64,000 nucleotides of DNA, from the NCBI GenBank assembly GCA_965205995.1, contig OZ242200.1:2728001-2792000 (forward strand). The letters are read 5' to 3'. The stretch is from MPNO01 sp965205995. Lineage in GTDB: Bacteria; Pseudomonadota; Alphaproteobacteria; MPNO01. The notes below the pieces were generated by a model, which was not told where the DNA came from, ran no database searches, and was given only the letters and a program-made list of their open reading frames with translations. Made by a program: the position numbers and the translations under genes. This document shows positions 32,121-41,167 of the stretch, piece after piece; the stretch's first letter is position 1, and every line of letters starts with the position of its first letter.

Positions 32121-34454
32121 TCACCCGCCTGCTGCGTCGATCATACGCCAGACGCGCTCCGCGGTCGCGGGCATTTCGACACGGAGGACGCCGTATTCGG
32201 CGAGCGCGTCGCAGATCGCGTTGACCACCACGGCGAGCGCCGGGGTGGTTCCCCCTTCCCCGCCGCCGCGCACGCCGAGCGGGTTGGTGGGCGAGGGCAC
32301 CTCCATGATCTCGGTATCGAAGAAGGGGAAGTCGTCGGCCCGCGAGATCGCGTAATCCATCAGCGAGCCGGCCAGCATCTGGCCGCTATCGGCATCGTAG
32401 CGGGCGTGTTCGAACAACGCCTGGCCGGCGCCCTGGACGATGCCGCCATGCGCCTGGCCGTGCAGGATCATCGGGTTCACCGCGCGCCCCACATCGTCGA
32501 CGGCGGCGTAGCGCACCACCTCGATGGCGCCGGTCTCGGGGTCGATCTCGATTTCGCAGATCTGCGCGCCGTAGGGGAAGCCGGGCGCGCTCATCTTCTC
32601 CGTGTGCTCAGCCGACAGCGTCCCGCCGCGCGCTTCGGCGGCCTCGGCGACGGCGAACAGGGTGACGCTGCGGTCGGTGCCCTCGATGGCGAAGCTTCCG
32701 GCCTCGAAGACCACGTCCTCGACCGCCGCCTCCAGCATGTCGGCCGCGATCGGCGTCGCCTTTTCGATCACCAGTTCGGAAGCCCGCCCCATGACGATCC
32801 CCGCCATCCGCATCGAGCGCGCCGAATGCGACCCGCCGCCCTCCGGGACGATATCGGTGTCGCCGGTGACCAGCCGGATGCTGGCGAAGGGAACCCCCAG
32901 CCAGTCGGCGACGCATTGCGCGAAGGCGGTCTCGTGCCCCTGCCCGCTCGACAACGTGCCGATCACGATGTCGACCCGGCCCGAGGGAAGCACCGAGATC
33001 TCGGCGCGCTCGACCGGAAAGCCTGAGGTGATCTCGATCGAGTTGGCGAGCCCGATGCCGCGCAGCCGGCCCCGCGCCCGCGCCTCGGCGCGGCGCGTCG
33101 GGAACCCGTCCCAGTCCGCGAGGCGGAGCGTGCGGTCCATCGCCTCGGCATAGTCGCCGCTGTCATAGGTGAGGCCGAGCGCCGTCCGGTAGGGCATCGC
33201 GGATGCCGGGATCAAATTGCGCCGGCGCAGCGCGACCGGGTCGAAACCGTGCTCCCGCGCGGCGAGGTCGACCAGCCGCTCCATCGCCAGCATCGCCTCG
33301 GGCCGTCCGGCGCTGCGATAGGGCGCGGTCGAGGCGGTGTTCGACATCACCGCCCGCGCGCGTATGTGGGCGGTGGGGAAGTCGTAGACGCTCGGCGCCA
33401 GCTCCGACGATTTGGTGATCGGCACGAAGGTCACCGTGTAGCCGCCGACATTGCTGATCAGCGAGGACCGCAAGGCAAGAAATTTGCCGTCCGAATCGAG
33501 CGCCAAGGCGGCGTCGATATCGAGGTCGCGGCCCTGGTAGTCCGACAGGAAGGATTCGCTCCGGCTCGCGGTCCATTTCACGGGACGGCCGAGTCGCCGC
33601 GCCGCCCAGAGGGTCACCGCGTATTCGGGATAGGTCCAGTTGCGGGTGCCGAAATTGCCGCCGACATCGCCGGCGACGACCCGCACCGCGTCCTCCTCCA
33701 GCCCGAAGACAGAGGCCAGGTCGCGCTTGACCCGGACCGGGTTGTCGCCGCCGCAGTAGAGCGTGAAGCGGCCTGTTTCGTCGTCGTAGCGCGCCACCGC
33801 CGCGCGCGGTTCCATCATCACCCCGGTCACCCGCTGCACCCGGGTCTTCAGCGCGACCACATGCGCGGCAGCCGCGAACGCAGCCGCGGTCGCCTCGGGA
33901 TCGCCGAAATAGCCGTCGATGCAGACATTGCCGGGGATTTCGTCCCACAACAGAGGCGCCCCGGGGGCGGGCGCCGCGGCGGTGTCGGTGACGGCGTCGA
34001 GCGGCTCGTAGGTAACCGCGATCCGTTCGGCCGCGTCCGCCGCGGCGGCGGGAGTCTCGGCGACGACCGCGGCGACGATGTCGCCGACGAAGCGCACCCG
34101 CCCGTCGGCCAGCACCGGCAGCTTGGTGCCGCGCCTGGGCGAGCCGTCCGCGTTTTCGAGGACGAGGTCGACGAGCCCGGCGATCATCGAATAGCTGGGG
34201 ATCGTCCCCACCCCGTCGGCGGCGAGGTCGGCGGCGGTCAGCACGTCGATCGCGCCGGGCGCCGCGCGTGTCGCGCCCGTGTCGATGCCGACGATGCGGG
34301 CATGGGCGTGCGGCGAGCGCAGCATGACGGCATAGGCCTGCCCGTCGAGGACGATGTCGTCGGTATAGCGCCCGCGCCCGCGCAGGAGCCGCAAGTCTTC
34401 CTTCCGGAGAACCGGCTGTCCGATCCCGCCGGCTTCCAATGCCGCATCCACCAT
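32121..34454 (-). CDS. Molybdenum hydroxylase large subunit (xanthine dehydrogenase/CO dehydrogenase CoxL family)
   Basis: The 777-residue protein contains RGRGRYTDDI, GGNFGTRNWTYPEY, TAPYRSAGRPEA and GSHSARSM, and near the end VRGGGEGGTTPAL, whose glutamate is the catalytic base of the family. It binds molybdopterin and hydroxylates carbon next to nitrogen in heterocycles or aldehydes. The AYRCSFR active-site loop of true CO dehydrogenase is absent. The FAD (CoxM) and iron-sulfur (CoxS) subunits normally encoded beside it are missing from the window, so electrons must go through a partner elsewhere. I start at the ATG giving MVDAALEAGGIGQP, as the longer upstream extension does not look coding. 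Confidence 0.88.
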   Translation of the reverse strand: MVDAALEAGGIGQPVLRKEDLRLLRGRGRYTDDIVLDGQAYAVMLRSPHAHARIVGIDTGATRAAPGAIDVLTAADLAADGVGTIPSYSMIAGLVDLVLENADGSPRRGTKLPVLADGRVRFVGDIVAAVVAETPAAAADAAERIAVTYEPLDAVTDTAAAPAPGAPLLWDEIPGNVCIDGYFGDPEATAAAFAAAAHVVALKTRVQRVTGVMMEPRAAVARYDDETGRFTLYCGGDNPVRVKRDLASVFGLEEDAVRVVAGDVGGNFGTRNWTYPEYAVTLWAARRLGRPVKWTASRSESFLSDYQGRDLDIDAALALDSDGKFLALRSSLISNVGGYTVTFVPITKSSELAPSVYDFPTAHIRARAVMSNTASTAPYRSAGRPEAMLAMERLVDLAAREHGFDPVALRRRNLIPASAMPYRTALGLTYDSGDYAEAMDRTLRLADWDGFPTRRAEARARGRLRGIGLANSIEITSGFPVERAEISVLPSGRVDIVIGTLSSGQGHETAFAQCVADWLGVPFASIRLVTGDTDIVPEGGGSHSARSMRMAGIVMGRASELVIEKATPIAADMLEAAVEDVVFEAGSFAIEGTDRSVTLFAVAEAAEARGGTLSAEHTEKMSAPGFPYGAQICEIEIDPETGAIEVVRYAAVDDVGRAVNPMILHGQAHGGIVQGAGQALFEHARYDADSGQMLAGSLMDYAISRADDFPFFDTEIMEVPSPTNPLGVRGGGEGGTTPALAVVVNAICDALAEYGVLRVEMPATAERVWRMIDAAGG

Positions 34455-34560
34455 TGCCCGCAATCCATTCCGAAATGCCCGACCCCAGCATAACCGCGGA
34501 ATTGCATGGCCGTCCAAGTGCTGCCACGATGGCGCACACTCTGTGTATGGGGGACGGGGG

Positions 34561-35313
34561 ATGGCACCCGAAAGCGCGGCGGGGATTGGCGTCGCCGACA
34601 GGATCGTCGCGATCCGCGACAAGTGGCACACCAAGCAGCATCCGATGTTCCGGGCGCTGGCCGAGGGTGAGCTGAACTTGCGCGTGCTCGGCGTCTACAT
34701 GGCCCAGCACGCGAAATATGTCCGCTATGGGCTGGAGGCGTTCGGGCTGGTCTACGCCAAGGCGCCCGGCGACGTGCGCAAGATGCTGGTCGAGAACATG
34801 GCCGAGGAAGAGGGGCTGATCGGCGGGCATACCGAGCACGGCGCGCACGACCACATGGAGATGATCTACACCTTCTGCGCGGCCGCGGGCATGACCAGGG
34901 ACGAGGTTCTGGGCGTAGACATGCCGGCGGCCTGGTGGGGCCGCGCGCTCTATTATCTCAACACCGCGCGGGTCGAGCCGGTCGGCGTGATGCTGGCGAT
35001 GGCCTTCACCCAGGAGGGGCAGATGCCGGCGCTCAACAGCGAAATCGTGCTGCCGGCGCTGGAGACCCATTACGGGATCGCGCGGACCGACCGCGAGGCG
35101 ATGTTCTTCGCCGAGCACGAGATGGCGGATCTGGAGCATTCCTCGCGCCAGCTCGATCTCGCCTCCAAATATCTCGAAACGCCGCAGATGGAAGCCCGCG
35201 CGGAGGAAGTCGCCGAGGAGATGTGCCGCCTGCGCTGGGCTTGCACCACGGCGACCTGGCGGATCGAACAGCTCGGCGAGCGGGAAGAGCTGCCGCCGGG
35301 CGTCGCCGCCTGA
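34561..35313 (+). CDS. PqqC/TenA-like iron-containing redox enzyme family protein
   Basis: The 250-residue helical protein of the heme-oxygenase-like fold has candidate metal ligands in VENMAEEEG, HTEHGAHD and EHEMADLEH. The repeated Glu/His pattern fits the diiron HDO group, some of which oxidise or cleave small acids and amines. The ATG is preceded by GGGGGACGGGGG. It is 28 bases upstream of the ACMSD-like amidohydrolase and divergent from the molybdenum hydroxylase. A second member, with a different partner, is at 4985-5665. Substrate unknown. Confidence 0.85.
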   Translation: MAPESAAGIGVADRIVAIRDKWHTKQHPMFRALAEGELNLRVLGVYMAQHAKYVRYGLEAFGLVYAKAPGDVRKMLVENMAEEEGLIGGHTEHGAHDHMEMIYTFCAAAGMTRDEVLGVDMPAAWWGRALYYLNTARVEPVGVMLAMAFTQEGQMPALNSEIVLPALETHYGIARTDREAMFFAEHEMADLEHSSRQLDLASKYLETPQMEARAEEVAEEMCRLRWACTTATWRIEQLGEREELPPGVAA

Positions 35314-35341
35314 TCGCGGCCAACGAAACGGAGAGACCGTC

Positions 35342-36373
35342 ATGACCATAGACATGCATTCCCACTGGCGGCCGCCGGCTTTGGTGGACGCGCTGCGCCA
35401 ACGCGCCGAGCCGCCTCATGTCGTCACCGCCGACGGCGGGGCCGAAGTGCTGCGCAGCCGCCACGGCGACATGGCGATGGCCGAGGCGTTCGACGATCCC
35501 GACCGGCGCCTCGCCGACATGGACGCGCACGGCGTCTCGACCGCCGCGCTCTCGCTGTTCGGCATGTTCCAGTGGATCGAGCGGCTTCCGGCGGAGCAGT
35601 CGCTGCCGCTGACGCGGATCTACAACGACAGCGTCAGCGCAATCTGCGCCGCCCATCCGGGCCGCTTCGCCGGCTTCGCCTCGCTGCCGCTCGCCGATCT
35701 CGAAATCGCGGTGGCGGAGTTCGACCGCGCCATGGGCATGCCGGGCATGGTCGGCGCGCAGATCCCGGGGAACGGCTTCCTCGACTACGCGGCGGCCGAG
35801 CGGTACCGCCCGCTGCTTGCCGCCGCCAACCGCCACCGCGCGGTGCTGTTCATCCACTGGGGACCGCGACCCGGCGACAAGTGGCCCCGGGTTCCGGGGG
35901 ATGCCGACAACATGATCGCGCGGCTCGGCACGCTCGACATGCAGGCGAGCCTGTCGGCCAACATGCTGACGCTGTCATACACTGACATTCTCGACGATTA
36001 CCCGGATGCCGCGGTCATGCTGCACAATCTCGGCGGCAACATCGCCTTCGAGGTCGAGCGGCTGGACCATCGCAGCATCCTCGACACCCCGGACGAGCCG
36101 ATGCCCTCGACCCGGTTCAACAAGCCCAACGTGTTCGTCGACTGCAACTCCTTCGGCCCGCGGGCGATCGAGGCGGGCGTCGCCGCCTATGGCGCGGGCA
36201 AGATCGTCTACGGCACCGACGGGACCGGGTTCGGCTGCGACTGGACCAACAAGGCGCTGGCCGATGCCCGCATCGACGACGACGAGCGCCGGGCGATCCG
36301 GCACGACAACGCGGCCGGGTTCATCGCGCATCTGGCGGAACTCGCGCCCTACCGCGCCGCCGTGGCCGCGTGA
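35342..36373 (+). CDS. Amidohydrolase 2 family protein (ACMSD/resorcylate-decarboxylase-like)
   Basis: The 343-residue metal-dependent TIM barrel starts MTIDMHSHW, with the HxH ligands. It continues with FIHWGPR, MLHNLGG and YGTDGTGFGCDW, giving the later histidines and the catalytic aspartate. The subfamily includes aminocarboxymuconate-semialdehyde decarboxylase and gamma-resorcylate decarboxylase, which remove CO2 from aromatic or muconic acids without oxygen. GGAGAGACCGTC precedes the ATG. It is co-directional with the PqqC-like gene 28 bases upstream. A similar enzyme of different sequence is encoded at 52729-53952. Confidence 0.9.
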   Translation: MTIDMHSHWRPPALVDALRQRAEPPHVVTADGGAEVLRSRHGDMAMAEAFDDPDRRLADMDAHGVSTAALSLFGMFQWIERLPAEQSLPLTRIYNDSVSAICAAHPGRFAGFASLPLADLEIAVAEFDRAMGMPGMVGAQIPGNGFLDYAAAERYRPLLAAANRHRAVLFIHWGPRPGDKWPRVPGDADNMIARLGTLDMQASLSANMLTLSYTDILDDYPDAAVMLHNLGGNIAFEVERLDHRSILDTPDEPMPSTRFNKPNVFVDCNSFGPRAIEAGVAAYGAGKIVYGTDGTGFGCDWTNKALADARIDDDERRAIRHDNAAGFIAHLAELAPYRAAVAA

Positions 36374-36410
36374 CGGGCGACCGGCCGCCCTTCGATACGC
36401 CGGACGGGTC

Positions 36411-37271
36411 CTAACCGTGGGCCCGGATGGGAACGTCCATCGCGCCGAGACCGGCGAATTCGAGATGCATCGTGTCGCCGGGGAGCACCCGGCTGACGCC
36501 CTCGCAGGTGCCGGTCATGATGATGTCGCCGGGGTGCAGGGTGTAGAAGGCGGACGCCCATTCGATCTGCCGGCGCACGTCCATGATCATCAGCGACGTG
36601 GTGGATTTCTGCCGCGTCTCGCCGTTGACGGTGAGCTCGAAGGCGATCGAATCGGGGTTCGGGATCTCGTCCGCCGTGGTCAGCCACGGGCCGAGCACGG
36701 CGTAGGTGTCGACCGACTTGCGCAGGCTGCGGTCCTCGGTTCCGCGGACCACCATGTCGAGCGCGATGGCGTAGCCCGCGACATAGTCGAGCGCGTCGTC
36801 ATAGCTCACGTCGCAGGCGGTCCTGCCGATGATCAGCCCGAGTTCGGCCTCGTGGTCGGTGCGCCGGTCGGGGAAGCGCACCGCGACCCCTTCGGACGGC
36901 CCGACCAGCGCGCTGTTGGCCTTGAGGAACAGCCCCTGCTCCTCGATCCCGCCGCGCCGCGCGGCGACGCTCACCTCGGCATCGGCCTTGGCCTCGTCGG
37001 CATGGGCCTGGTAGTTCACCGGAACGCCGATGACCTTGGTCGGGTTGGCGACCGGGCTCAGGAAGCTCACCGAGGATGCCGGCACGCCGGGGGCGGCATC
37101 GGCGAGGCGCTCCATCTCGCCGCGCAGCGACTCCAGATTGGCGACCAGCGCGTCGCCGATGGGGAACGGGTAGCGATGCGCGGGGAGCTTCTCGACGATC
37201 GCGGTGACGTCATGCACCTCGTCGCCCCGGACGACGCCGATCCTGTTGTCGTTGTAGCGGCAGTATTTCAT
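36411..37271 (-). CDS. Fumarylacetoacetate hydrolase (FAH) family protein
   Basis: The 286-residue protein has the FAH fold with SPVANPTKVIGVPVNY. The metal-binding acidic cluster is in DHEAELGLIIG and ALDMVVRG, and the C-terminal part includes LHPGDIIMTGT. Members hydrolyse, isomerise or decarboxylate 2,4-dioxo acids at the end of ring-cleavage pathways, including gentisate breakdown. A gentisate dioxygenase is encoded 6.5 kb away, so a fumarylpyruvate hydrolase role is possible, but the length is also typical of other members. I start at the ATG giving MKYCRYND, with GGGGAA upstream. Transcribed leftward, 96 bases after the MFS stop. Confidence 0.9.
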   Translation of the reverse strand: MKYCRYNDNRIGVVRGDEVHDVTAIVEKLPAHRYPFPIGDALVANLESLRGEMERLADAAPGVPASSVSFLSPVANPTKVIGVPVNYQAHADEAKADAEVSVAARRGGIEEQGLFLKANSALVGPSEGVAVRFPDRRTDHEAELGLIIGRTACDVSYDDALDYVAGYAIALDMVVRGTEDRSLRKSVDTYAVLGPWLTTADEIPNPDSIAFELTVNGETRQKSTTSLMIMDVRRQIEWASAFYTLHPGDIIMTGTCEGVSRVLPGDTMHLEFAGLGAMDVPIRAHG

Positions 37272-37367
37272 CGCATTTCCCCTGTCTCCGGCGTCGCACA
37301 ACGCGCGCGGGCCAGATTCGCACAGGAGAACCGGCGGTTCAATGCGAGCCGTCTCGCGGCTTGCGGG

Positions 37368-38591
37368 CTAGGTTCGGGACCCTGACGCAAAGCCGGGCGA
37401 GATGGCGATCCAGACCGCAAGCGCCGCGACCGCGATCACCCCGATCGCGCCCATCGCGTAGAAGGCGTTCTCCAGCCCGGCGAACTCGGCGATCGCGCCC
37501 ATGGCGAGCGGCACCAGCGCGCCGCCGAGGCGGTTGAAGGTGATCCGGAGCGCAGCCACGCGGCCCTGCAAATCGGCGCCCACCGCCCGCGCGGCGATCG
37601 TCATCATCAGCGACAGGTTGAGACCCTGGCCGGCGCCGCGGATGACGATCGCGACGATGAGAAGCGTCATCGTGTCGAGCAGCGGGGTGATGGCGATGGC
37701 GACGATGGAGGCGAGCACCGCGGCGATCAGCAGCCAGCGATCGGCGACCAGGCGGGAGAGCCGGCCCAGCGCGAGCGCGGCGAACGCGGCGGCGAGGCTG
37801 GAGATCCCGATCAGCAGGCCGATCGTCCCCGCCTCGTATCCGATCTCCTTCAGCCAGATGCCGTAGAACGACGACTGGATTCCGGTCCCGGTCTGGCGCA
37901 TGACGGTGGCGAGGATGACCAGCGCGACGGCGGGCAGGACGAGCATGCGGAAGGCGCTGGTGTAGTCGGAGAGCCTGGGCAGGATTTCGGCGCCGCGCCG
38001 CCGGTCCCGGGCGGGCGCCCCGGAGGGCTCGACGGCGGGAAGGAAGAGCGCCGCGACCGCTCCCGCCATCACCCATCCCGCGAGGCACAGGAAGGCGCAG
38101 GTCGGGCCGGAATACTGCCAGGCGAACCCGACCAGCAACGGGCCGAAGAAGCCGCCGGTTCGCGCGGCGGCGGTCAGCCTTCCGGCGTAGAGCGGGCGGC
38201 CCTTGAGAACCCTGCCGAACAGCGCCTGGGCGCCGATCCAGTTGGTGGTCTCGGCGAAGCCGGAGACCATTTGCAGCAGCACCGCCGCCCAGACGAAGGG
38301 CAGCGCCGGGAACAGCGCGAAGCCCGCCGCCGCGGCCGCGGCAAAGACGAGGATCACCCGCTTGGGCGCGGCGCGGTCGAGCAGCGCCCCGCCATAGATC
38401 GACAGCGTCACCACCAGGAACTGCCGGCTCGCCACCACCAGCCCGATCAGCAGCGGCGATGCGGTGAGTTCGAGCGCCCACAGCGGCACCACCACCGCCG
38501 CCATCGGCATCACATTGCCGTAGCAGAAGGCGAGCGCGTAGACCGGCGCTTGCACCCGTCCCGCGATCGGCGCCCCGTCGGTCTCCGTCAT
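37368..38591 (-). CDS. Major facilitator superfamily transporter
   Basis: The 407-residue protein has twelve predicted hydrophobic segments in two halves. YGGALLDRAAPKRV stands in the loop between segments 2 and 3, the MFS signature position, and LGRLSRLVADRW at the equivalent place in the second half. It probably moves a pathway substrate or product across the inner membrane; direction and substrate are unknown. It begins 15 bases after the GlnT-type stop, so the two genes likely share a transcript. Confidence 0.9.
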   Translation of the reverse strand: MTETDGAPIAGRVQAPVYALAFCYGNVMPMAAVVVPLWALELTASPLLIGLVVASRQFLVVTLSIYGGALLDRAAPKRVILVFAAAAAAGFALFPALPFVWAAVLLQMVSGFAETTNWIGAQALFGRVLKGRPLYAGRLTAAARTGGFFGPLLVGFAWQYSGPTCAFLCLAGWVMAGAVAALFLPAVEPSGAPARDRRRGAEILPRLSDYTSAFRMLVLPAVALVILATVMRQTGTGIQSSFYGIWLKEIGYEAGTIGLLIGISSLAAAFAALALGRLSRLVADRWLLIAAVLASIVAIAITPLLDTMTLLIVAIVIRGAGQGLNLSLMMTIAARAVGADLQGRVAALRITFNRLGGALVPLAMGAIAEFAGLENAFYAMGAIGVIAVAALAVWIAISPGFASGSRT

Positions 38592-38606
38592 GCGCCACGA
38601 GGCGGG

Positions 38607-40013
38607 TCAGTAGAACCGGAGATAGCGATCGGTTTCCCAATCGGAGACGTGGTTCATGTAGTCGAGCCATTCCTGGCGCTTGTAGGACAGCCAGGCGCGG
38701 TACATGTCGGGGCCGAACACCGCCTCGGAAAGCGGATCGGCCTCGAACGCGTCCAGCGCCTCGGCCAGGCTGCGGGGCAGCATTTCGATACCCTCGGCGG
38801 CGAGTTCGCCTGCGGTCTTCGCGTACAGGTTTCCGCTCCGGGGCTCGCCGGGGTCGAGTTCCTGCTCGACCCCTTCGAGGCCTGCCGCCAGCACCATCGC
38901 GGCGCCGAGATAGGGGTTGCACATGGGATCGGTGGCGCGCAGCTCGACCCGGTCGCCGGCGAGCGGGATGCGCAGCGAGTTGGTCCGGTTGTTGCCGCCA
39001 TAGCAGCGGAAGACCGGCGCCCAGGTGTAGCCCGACATGCTGCCCTGGACGATCAGGCGCTTGTAGCTGTTCACGCTGGGCGCGGCGACGGCGACGAGCG
39101 CCGGCAAGTGGCGGAGCAGGCCGGCGATGAACCGGTAGCCGAGCTCCGACATGCCGTTGCCGCGCGGATCGGCGGGATCGCCGAACAGATTGCGCCCGTC
39201 CGCCACGTCGTAGAGCGACATGTTGTAATGCGAGCCGCTGCCCGAATAGTTCGACATCGGCTTGGGCATGAAGCTCGCGAAACAGCCGTGACGGCGCGCC
39301 GTCTCGTCCGCCAGCCGGCGGAAGAAGACGAAGCGGTCGGCCATCGTCAGCGCGTCGGCATAGTCGAAGTCGATCTCGAACTGGCCGATCGCGTCCTCGT
39401 GGTCGAACGAATAGACGTCCCAGCCGAGCCCGTTCATCGCCTCGACCAGATCGCCGATCCAGTGGAAATTGTCCAGCAGGCGCGAGACGTCATAGGCCGG
39501 CTTGTTCAGATGCGGCTTGCCGCTGACCGTCGCGAGCCCGTCCGTCTCGGGCTCGCGAAAGACGAAGAACTCGATCTCGGTACCGAGATTCATGCCATAG
39601 CCCAGCCCGGCCGCGCGGACGAGGACCCGGTCGAGGATGTTGCGGCTGCAGGCCTCGAACGGCGCGCCGGCGCAGAACAGGTTGGACGCGAACCACGCGA
39701 TGTCGGGCTGCCAGGGCAGGATGACACAGGATCGCGGGTCGGGATGGGCGGCGACCTCCTCCTCGTTCACCTCCTGCGGCACCCCGTCGAGAGCCGCCCC
39801 GGTGAACAGCTCGGAACCCGCCATCATCCGGTCGAAATGCGAGATCGGCACCATCTTGGCCTTCGACGCGCCGTGCATGTCGGCATAGCTCGGCAGCAGG
39901 AATCGGACGCCGCGCTCGATCAGCTCCGCCTTCAGCGCCGCCGCGTCGACTTCGCCCCCGGCCGCGGCGGGCCTGTAGGCAAGCCCATTGCCCGTGCTCG
40001 CTCCTGCCACCAT
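38607..40013 (-). CDS. glnT: GlnT-type glutamine synthetase-like ligase (type III / gamma-glutamylamide synthetase)
   Basis: The 468-residue protein of the glutamine synthetase fold has GTEIEFFVF, SFDHEDAIGQFEIDF and GSGSHYNMSL (metal and glutamate binding). KRLIVQGSMSGYTWAP and NNRTNSLRIP form the nucleotide site, and it ends SDWETDRYLRFY. These are marks of the GlnT group, found in rhizobia and methylamine users. Relatives attach ammonia or amines to glutamate, forming glutamine or gamma-glutamylmethylamide-like products. In a catabolic setting it may capture an amine. It is divergent from the Rieske oxygenase operon across 131 bases that contain a palindrome. Confidence 0.88.
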   Translation of the reverse strand: MVAGASTGNGLAYRPAAAGGEVDAAALKAELIERGVRFLLPSYADMHGASKAKMVPISHFDRMMAGSELFTGAALDGVPQEVNEEEVAAHPDPRSCVILPWQPDIAWFASNLFCAGAPFEACSRNILDRVLVRAAGLGYGMNLGTEIEFFVFREPETDGLATVSGKPHLNKPAYDVSRLLDNFHWIGDLVEAMNGLGWDVYSFDHEDAIGQFEIDFDYADALTMADRFVFFRRLADETARRHGCFASFMPKPMSNYSGSGSHYNMSLYDVADGRNLFGDPADPRGNGMSELGYRFIAGLLRHLPALVAVAAPSVNSYKRLIVQGSMSGYTWAPVFRCYGGNNRTNSLRIPLAGDRVELRATDPMCNPYLGAAMVLAAGLEGVEQELDPGEPRSGNLYAKTAGELAAEGIEMLPRSLAEALDAFEADPLSEAVFGPDMYRAWLSYKRQEWLDYMNHVSDWETDRYLRFY

Positions 40014-40030
40014 GACATCCCCCGATCCTC

Positions 40031-40050
40031 TGATTCCTGCTGTCGAATCA
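40031..40050. promoter_or_regulatory. Candidate operator between divergent glnT-type and Rieske operons
   Basis: TGATTC-N8-GAATCA is a perfect 6-bp inverted repeat centred in the only AT-rich part of the divergent intergenic region, followed at once by AATTAATTA. Position and symmetry suit a dimeric regulator controlling both operons. No regulator gene is adjacent; the nearest is MarR at 43310. Confidence 0.4.
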
Positions 40051-40144
40051 ATTAATTAGCCTGTTCGACCCGAAACAATCAAGGCTTGCCTCGGCGCCTT
40101 GTCGTCGGCACCATTGGCGCCGGACGAACCGACGAGGCCGTTCA

Positions 40145-41167
40145 ATGTATCTGGAGCAGGCATGGTATGTCGCGGCGTGGGGCCATGAGATCGCGCGCGA
40201 GCCCCTGTCGCGCGTCTTCCTCGGCAGGCCGGTGGTGCTGTGGCGTACCGAAGCCGGCGTCGCCGTGGCGCTGGAGGACCGCTGCTGCCACCGTCACGCG
40301 CCGCTCTCGGCGGGCAAGGTCATCGGCGACCGCCTCCAATGCGGCTATCACGGGCTCCAATTCGACGCCCGCGGGAAATGCGTCGCGGTGCCGAGCCAGG
40401 CCCGGGTGCCGCCGGGCGCCGAGGTGCGCCGCTACCCTTTGGTCGAAAGGAACCGCTGGGTGTGGATCTGGATGGGGGACGCGGAACGCGCCGACCCCGA
40501 CCTCGTCCCGGACATCTACTGGCACGACTCGCCGGGCTGGGTCGCGGTGGGGGACCGGTTCCACGTCGAATGCAACTACCAGGCGCTGGTCGACATCCAG
40601 CTCGACAACACGCATTCGAGCTTTGTCCACCCGGACAGCCTGGGAAATGCCGGCTCGCTCCACCACAGGCCCAAGGTCGAGCGCGACGGGGAATTGCTGC
40701 ATAACGGCCGGCGCATGCGGGATAGCGACCCGCCGCCGCTGTTCGCCAAGGCGACTCCGATCAAGGGCATTGGCGACGTCTGGGTGACCTGGACCTACCG
40801 CCCGCGCGCCGGGCTGATCACCTTCGACACCGGGGTCGCGCCGAGCGGCAGCGGCGTCTTCGAGGGCGACCGGAGCCAGGCCTTCAACCTGTTCAACACG
40901 CACGGGATCACGCCGGAGACCGAGACGACCTGCCATCATTTCTGGGCCTCGTCGCGGGATTTCGCGATCGACGATCCGGACGTCACCGACACGATGGCAT
41001 CGATCCGCGACGTGTTTCTGGAGGATGTCGAGATGGTCGAGGCGCAGCAGCGCTCGATCGCGGCCTATCCCGGCGCACCCTCGGTCGACGTCAATGCCGA
41101 CCAGCCCACGATCCAGGCACGCAACCTGTTGCAGCGGCTGATCGCGGCCGAGCGCGATGCCGCTTGA
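40145..41167 (+). CDS. Rieske non-heme iron oxygenase, VanA (vanillate O-demethylase)-like
   Basis: The 340-residue oxygenase alpha subunit has a Rieske [2Fe-2S] site, C47-x-H49 and C66-x2-H69, at the N-terminus. The mononuclear iron site is in LDNTHSSFVHP (D154, H157, H162). Size and motif spacing match VanA-type aromatic O-demethylases, which remove methyl groups as formaldehyde. The usual ferredoxin reductase subunit (VanB) is not in the window. The stop overlaps the MetE-core gene by 11 bases. GAGG precedes the ATG. An aromatic ether or N-methyl substrate is inferred from the family only. Confidence 0.92.
   Translation: MYLEQAWYVAAWGHEIAREPLSRVFLGRPVVLWRTEAGVAVALEDRCCHRHAPLSAGKVIGDRLQCGYHGLQFDARGKCVAVPSQARVPPGAEVRRYPLVERNRWVWIWMGDAERADPDLVPDIYWHDSPGWVAVGDRFHVECNYQALVDIQLDNTHSSFVHPDSLGNAGSLHHRPKVERDGELLHNGRRMRDSDPPPLFAKATPIKGIGDVWVTWTYRPRAGLITFDTGVAPSGSGVFEGDRSQAFNLFNTHGITPETETTCHHFWASSRDFAIDDPDVTDTMASIRDVFLEDVEMVEAQQRSIAAYPGAPSVDVNADQPTIQARNLLQRLIAAERDAA

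Noticed and set aside
32121..34454. Aerobic carbon monoxide dehydrogenase large subunit
   Set aside because: The CO-dehydrogenase active-site loop is not present and the medium and small subunits are missing; only the broader hydroxylase family is supported.
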